Below are positions 61,092 to 64,000 of a stretch of 64,000 nt of DNA, one piece after another. Every line of letters starts with the position of its first letter. Position 1 is the stretch's first letter. A program made the translations under genes and the position numbers. Under the pieces are notes generated by a model. The model made no database searches. It saw nothing but the letters and a program-made list of their open reading frames with translations, and was not told where the DNA came from. The stretch comes from UBA4744 sp963718995 (GTDB lineage: Bacteria; Actinomycetota; Acidimicrobiia; Spongiisociales; UBA4744), in contig CAVRAP010000019.1 of assembly GCA_963718995.1 (NCBI GenBank), positions 62,001 through 126,000 on the forward strand. The letters are read 5' to 3'.

Positions 61092-61120
61092 GAGAGTTAT
61101 CAGCTTCCGGTTGTGCGGAC

Positions 61121-61220
61121 GTCCTCCCCCACCTTTGGCGGGGAAGGACGCAGGATTCTTGCCTCTCCTGCTGGCGGGAGAGGCGCGGAGCTGCCGGAGG
61201 CGGCGGAGCGGAGAGGGTGG
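61121..61220. repeat. Palindromic repeats: partial module A and module B
   Basis: 61121-61150 keeps one hairpin of A; 61159-61220 is a full module B. Immediately upstream of the aromatic leader. Confidence 0.8.
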
Positions 61221-61259
61221 GGAGCCTTGTCATTGGGAGCGATCCTGGCTAACTTCCCT

Positions 61260-61337
61260 ATGCACATGCAGCACGTCTATTACGCCGACTTCGCATTTAC
61301 CGGGCCCGCAGGCCGGGTTGAAGGAACGCGCAACTAG
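61260..61337 (+). CDS. Aromatic leader peptide (25 residues)
   Basis: MHMQHVYYADFAF then TGPAGRVEGTRN. Two Tyr (codons 61278-61283) and two Phe (61290-61292, 61296-61298) lie within seven residues, at the position where a stalled ribosome would mask the following hairpin. A TAACTT box at 61250-61255 suggests the transcript starts near here. ATG at 61266 is an alternative start. Confidence 0.7.
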   Translation: MHMQHVYYADFAFTGPAGRVEGTRN

Positions 61338-61392
61338 ACCAGAGCTACCAGCACGATTCTGAAACCCGGAGCCAGCGCTCCGGGTCTTTTGT
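61299..61392 (+). promoter_or_regulatory. Transcription attenuator of the DAHP synthase gene
   Basis: Three exclusive pairings. First hairpin ACCGGGCC (61299-61306) with GGCCGGGT (61311-61318), one mismatch. Antiterminator CCGGGTT (61313-61319) with AACCCGG (61363-61369). Terminator ACCCGGAGC / GCTCCGGGT (61364-61385, loop CAGC) followed by CTTTTGTT. A ribosome paused at Tyr/Phe codons would open the first hairpin, allow the antiterminator and let transcription reach the gene at 61429. Confidence 0.8.
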
Positions 61393-61428
61393 TGCCGGAG
61401 CAGGCTCACCACCCAGGAGCAGCCACCC

Positions 61429-62496
61429 ATGACTGAACGAAAAGCACACCGTAAAGCGGTAGGTTCGATCAACACGATCGTCAACGTGTGTGGTGTGCGC
61501 TTCGGCCACGACCCGTTTCCCGTGATCGCCGGCCCGGCCAGTGTCGAATCGGAATCTCAGGTCATGCTGGCTGCCGAGATCGTCGCCGACCGGGGCGCAT
61601 CGTTGTTACGGGGCGGCACCTTCCGGTCCCAGTCCTCGCCGTACGCCTACGCGGGGATGGGTCGAGCCGGGTTGGCTCTGTTGGAAAAGGCCGGCAAGGC
61701 GGTCGGTCTCCCCATTCTGACCGAAGTTGGAGAAATCGCCGATGCCGAACTGGCCGCCGGGCAGGCCGACATGCTGGAGATCGGTCCTGCCAACATGCAG
61801 AACTTCGAGTTGCTGCGGGCCGTCGGCCGGAGCGGTCTACCGGTGCTCCTCAACCGGGGACCGTCCGCAACCATCGACGAGTGGTTGTGGTCTGCTGAGT
61901 ACCTCCTCGCTGAAGGCAACGACCAGATCGTGATGTGTGAGCGGGGCATCCGCACGTTCGAGCACAGCACCCAGAACACGCTTGACATCAGCGCCGTCCC
62001 GGTAGTCAAGGAGAAGTCCCACTTGCCGGTGATCGTCGACCCTTCCCACGCCGCCGGGCACCGCAGCCTGGTCACTCCGTTGGCTCTGGCCGCCCAGGGG
62101 GTCGGCGCCGACGGTCTGGCGGTCGAAGTGCACCCGGCCCCGGATGATGCGCTCTCCGACCAGTTACAGCAGCTCGACGGGATCGGGTTCGGGGCCCTCA
62201 TGGACGCGTTAGGCATCTCCCGGATGCGCCAGGCCGTCGATATCGTCGACCGTGAGATTGTCCGGTTGTTCGCCCGGCGCCGCGGCCTCTCTTTGGCTAT
62301 CGGGCGGGTCAAAGCCGTTCGGGGGATGCCGGTTCAGATCCCCGATCGGGAAGAAGAACTCATGGCGGTCATTCGCGAAGAAGCCTTGCTCCAGGGACTC
62401 GACCCGGCCTACATGGAGCGTATCTTCAAAGAGATCCTGGCCGAGTCTCGCGCCGCCCAATGGGAGGAACGCAAAGGCCGCCCGGCGCTGCCTTAG
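61429..62496 (+). CDS. DAHP synthase (type I-beta) fused to chorismate mutase
   Basis: 355 residues. The N-terminal 255 residues are a KDO8P-synthase-like DAHP synthase: AGPASVESESQVMLAAEIV, LRGGTFRSQSSPYAYAG (metal/substrate), IVDPSHAAGHRSLV and VEVHPAPDDALSD. The C-terminal 85 (MRQAVDIVDREIVRLFARRRGLSLAIGRVKA...REEELMAVIREEAL) are an AroQ-class chorismate mutase. The order synthase-mutase is opposite to that of Bacillus. The fused mutase often acts as the feedback sensor for prephenate. Downstream of a Tyr/Phe attenuator. Confidence 0.93.
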   Translation: MTERKAHRKAVGSINTIVNVCGVRFGHDPFPVIAGPASVESESQVMLAAEIVADRGASLLRGGTFRSQSSPYAYAGMGRAGLALLEKAGKAVGLPILTEVGEIADAELAAGQADMLEIGPANMQNFELLRAVGRSGLPVLLNRGPSATIDEWLWSAEYLLAEGNDQIVMCERGIRTFEHSTQNTLDISAVPVVKEKSHLPVIVDPSHAAGHRSLVTPLALAAQGVGADGLAVEVHPAPDDALSDQLQQLDGIGFGALMDALGISRMRQAVDIVDREIVRLFARRRGLSLAIGRVKAVRGMPVQIPDREEELMAVIREEALLQGLDPAYMERIFKEILAESRAAQWEERKGRPALP

Positions 62497-62505
62497 GCGA
62501 TCGCG

Positions 62506-63456
62506 CTAGAAACTCGATACCACGAAGGCAACGTAGACGGCGAGTAAGGCAAAACCTTCCCAGCGGACCAGTCTGTTGCCGGTGGCCGTGAGGATGCCGG
62601 CGAATGCAGCGACGCCCAGCATGAACAGCAAGCCCGTCCTGAATCCTGTGACCAGAGTTCCGCCACCAACCACGGCCGCTCCGCCGGCAACGGCCAGTGA
62701 GTTGAACAGGTTGGACCCCAGAAGATTGCCGATCACCAGGTCGTTTTCGTTGCGTCGGGCAGCCGCCAGGACCGTGGCCAGCTCGGGGAGGCTAGTACCT
62801 AGCGCCACCAGGGTGAGGCCGATGAACCCTTCCGACAGATCGAGGCGGGTCGCGATCTCCTGTGCTCCCCGCACCAGCATCTCCGCGCCGCCCAGGGTGG
62901 CCAGTAAAGCCACGATACCGACGATGATCTCAAAACGAGGATTGGGCCTTCCCGAGTCGTAGGTCATCTCGTCGAGTTCCGCCGTCACCGTCCCGGCCCC
63001 TTCGACGTCCCCGCGAGCCCAGCGGATCAGCACCATCGCGGCCAGGCCCATCGCGACGAGGAGAATGATGCCCTCGGCGACGGTGAGCGACTGATTCCAG
63101 ACCACGATGGCCAGCAGGGCAACGGCGCCGAACATCAGGAAACCCTCCCGGCGCAGGGTCTGGACATGACCGGCCATCGGGGCGACGAGGGCGGTTGCGC
63201 CGAGGACCAGGCTGAGGTTGGCGATATTGGAGCCGATGACGTTGCCGACCGCAAGATCGATCCTGCCGCCGGCCGCCGCTACCACGCTGACCAGGAATTC
63301 GGGGGCCGAGGTCCCCATGCCGACCACCAGCGCACCGATCAGGATCGGGGAGAGCCCCCACACCCGCGAAAGCCGGGCCGCGGCCAGCACGAACCGATCA
63401 GCCCCGCCCGTCAGCAAGACGAGGCCACCCAGGACGAGCGCTACGGCACCAAGCAC
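62506..63456 (-). CDS. Calcium/sodium antiporter (CaCA family)
   Basis: 316 residues, ten membrane helices with the two inverted alpha repeats: VGMGTSAPEFLVSVVAAAG...GNVIGSNIANLSLVLG and ALGTSLPELATVLAAAR...GNLLGSNLFNSLAVAG. These G-T-S-x-P-E and G-N-x-x-G-S-N motifs bind Ca2+/Na+. YrbG-type exchanger. GTG start at 63456. Confidence 0.93.
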   Translation of the reverse strand: MLGAVALVLGGLVLLTGGADRFVLAAARLSRVWGLSPILIGALVVGMGTSAPEFLVSVVAAAGGRIDLAVGNVIGSNIANLSLVLGATALVAPMAGHVQTLRREGFLMFGAVALLAIVVWNQSLTVAEGIILLVAMGLAAMVLIRWARGDVEGAGTVTAELDEMTYDSGRPNPRFEIIVGIVALLATLGGAEMLVRGAQEIATRLDLSEGFIGLTLVALGTSLPELATVLAAARRNENDLVIGNLLGSNLFNSLAVAGGAAVVGGGTLVTGFRTGLLFMLGVAAFAGILTATGNRLVRWEGFALLAVYVAFVVSSF

Positions 63457-63472
63457 AGAGGACCCTTCTTAA

Positions 63473-64000
63473 CTAGGAAGCGTTCAGCTCGTCCCGCCAG
63501 GCCACCCAGTCCTTGACGGCGGACAGGTCATAGTCCGGTCCGTTGAAACCGAGGGTGACCTGCTGAGCTCCGCTTGCGAGAACTTCGGGGGCCAGCTCGA
63601 ACTTGGCGGGATCCACCCCGACCGACCGTTCGATGGCGGCCGGGTCGCGTCCCACCTTGGCGCACCATTCATCGAGCACCCGGTTCTTGCGGGCAAACAT
63701 GTCTGGCTCCTTGGTGCTGTAGAAACCGTGCCAGATGTCGGCGTGTTCGGCCACGATCCGCAACGTCACCTTCTCACCGCCGCCGCCGATCAGGATGGGG
63801 ATGTCCCGCACTGGTGCCGGGTTCAGCTTGGCGAGACGTTCCGTGATGAGCGGCAGGTTGGCGTCGAGTTGCCGGAGGCGGCCACCCGCCGTTCCGAACT
63901 CGTAGCCGTACTCGGTGTAGTCCCGCTCGAACCAACCCGATCCGATGCCGAGGATCAGCCGGCCATCAGAGATGTGATCGACGGTGCGAGCCATATCGGC
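63473..64000 (-). CDS. LLM class F420-dependent oxidoreductase, N-terminus cut by window edge
   Basis: The visible 176 residues are the C-terminal part: MARTVDHISDGRLILGIGSGW, RLRQLDANLPLITERLAKL, IPILIGGGGEKVTLRIVAEHAD. The ORF continues past base 64000, so the first barrel strands are missing. The GSGW and G-G-G-G-E-K motifs are shared by F420-dependent LLM enzymes. Ends 17 bp before the convergent antiporter start. Confidence 0.9.
   Translation of the reverse strand, partial: ADMARTVDHISDGRLILGIGSGWFERDYTEYGYEFGTAGGRLRQLDANLPLITERLAKLNPAPVRDIPILIGGGGEKVTLRIVAEHADIWHGFYSTKEPDMFARKNRVLDEWCAKVGRDPAAIERSVGVDPAKFELAPEVLASGAQQVTLGFNGPDYDLSAVKDWVAWRDELNAS

Noticed and set aside
56437..61233. Repetitive SAPPPPAA.. 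and SPAGGRGA-type frames
   Set aside because: These are translations of palindromic modules A and B in different frames, not proteins.

Overview
The window looks like a chromosomal segment of an uncultured high-GC actinobacterium. My best guess is class Acidimicrobiia or a close relative. This is inferred from Thr-rich linkers after lipoprotein signal peptides, F420-type LLM oxidoreductases, an actinobacterial GlnE, a caa3 oxidase with ctaG, and frequent start codons placed 6-8 nt after a TAnnnT box. No rRNA or tRNA gene, prophage, insertion sequence or CRISPR array was recognised. Gene content is mainly housekeeping and metabolic; the unusual parts are regulatory RNAs, repeats and recoding.

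Layout. 1-8 kb: rhodanese lipoprotein, M20 amidohydrolase, glnE (both catalytic domains nearly identical at DNA level) and nadE. 8-14 kb: a REC-GGDEF-HD-GYP protein, an AbiEi-like/DUF559 gene bracketed by two copies of one palindrome, mgtE and greA. 14-24 kb: an ArsR repressor divergent from a selenocysteine-containing selD, followed by MFS, ferredoxin, hydrolase, thioesterase, hpt, acyl-CoA dehydrogenase and flavin monooxygenase genes. 24-31 kb: small enzymes, a group II PLP decarboxylase, and a TerC-family gene behind a manganese (yybP-ykoY) riboswitch. 31-41 kb: penicillin acylase, a PfkB/desulfhydrase pair, a cupredoxin-like lipoprotein with a polytopic membrane protein, and an Asp/Ser-rich secreted protein. 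41-48 kb: complete ctaC-D-E-F-G operon, a cupredoxin and ctaB. 49-56 kb: an ABC exporter and a glycan cluster (two GT4, GH130, alpha-toroid protein). 57-64 kb: epimerase, hydrolases, a phosphotransferase, a DAHP synthase-chorismate mutase fusion behind a Tyr/Phe attenuator, a CaCA antiporter and a cut LLM oxidoreductase.

How the genes work together. CtaC-G and CtaB (heme O synthase) jointly build a caa3-type terminal oxidase. SelD supplies selenophosphate and is itself a selenoprotein, so its real start lies upstream of the long open frame and a UGA at 15302 must be decoded. DAHP synthase-chorismate mutase controls entry to, and the branch of, aromatic synthesis, and its leader RNA senses Tyr/Phe charging.

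Two general features matter to a user. First, at least six otherwise conserved genes carry a single extra base that breaks the frame (near 27, 1866, 24561, 36645, 40799 and 47890); residual insertion errors in the assembly are the simplest explanation. Second, GC-rich palindromic modules (called A, B, C and D here) fill most long intergenic gaps from 30 kb onward and never lie inside a recognised gene.
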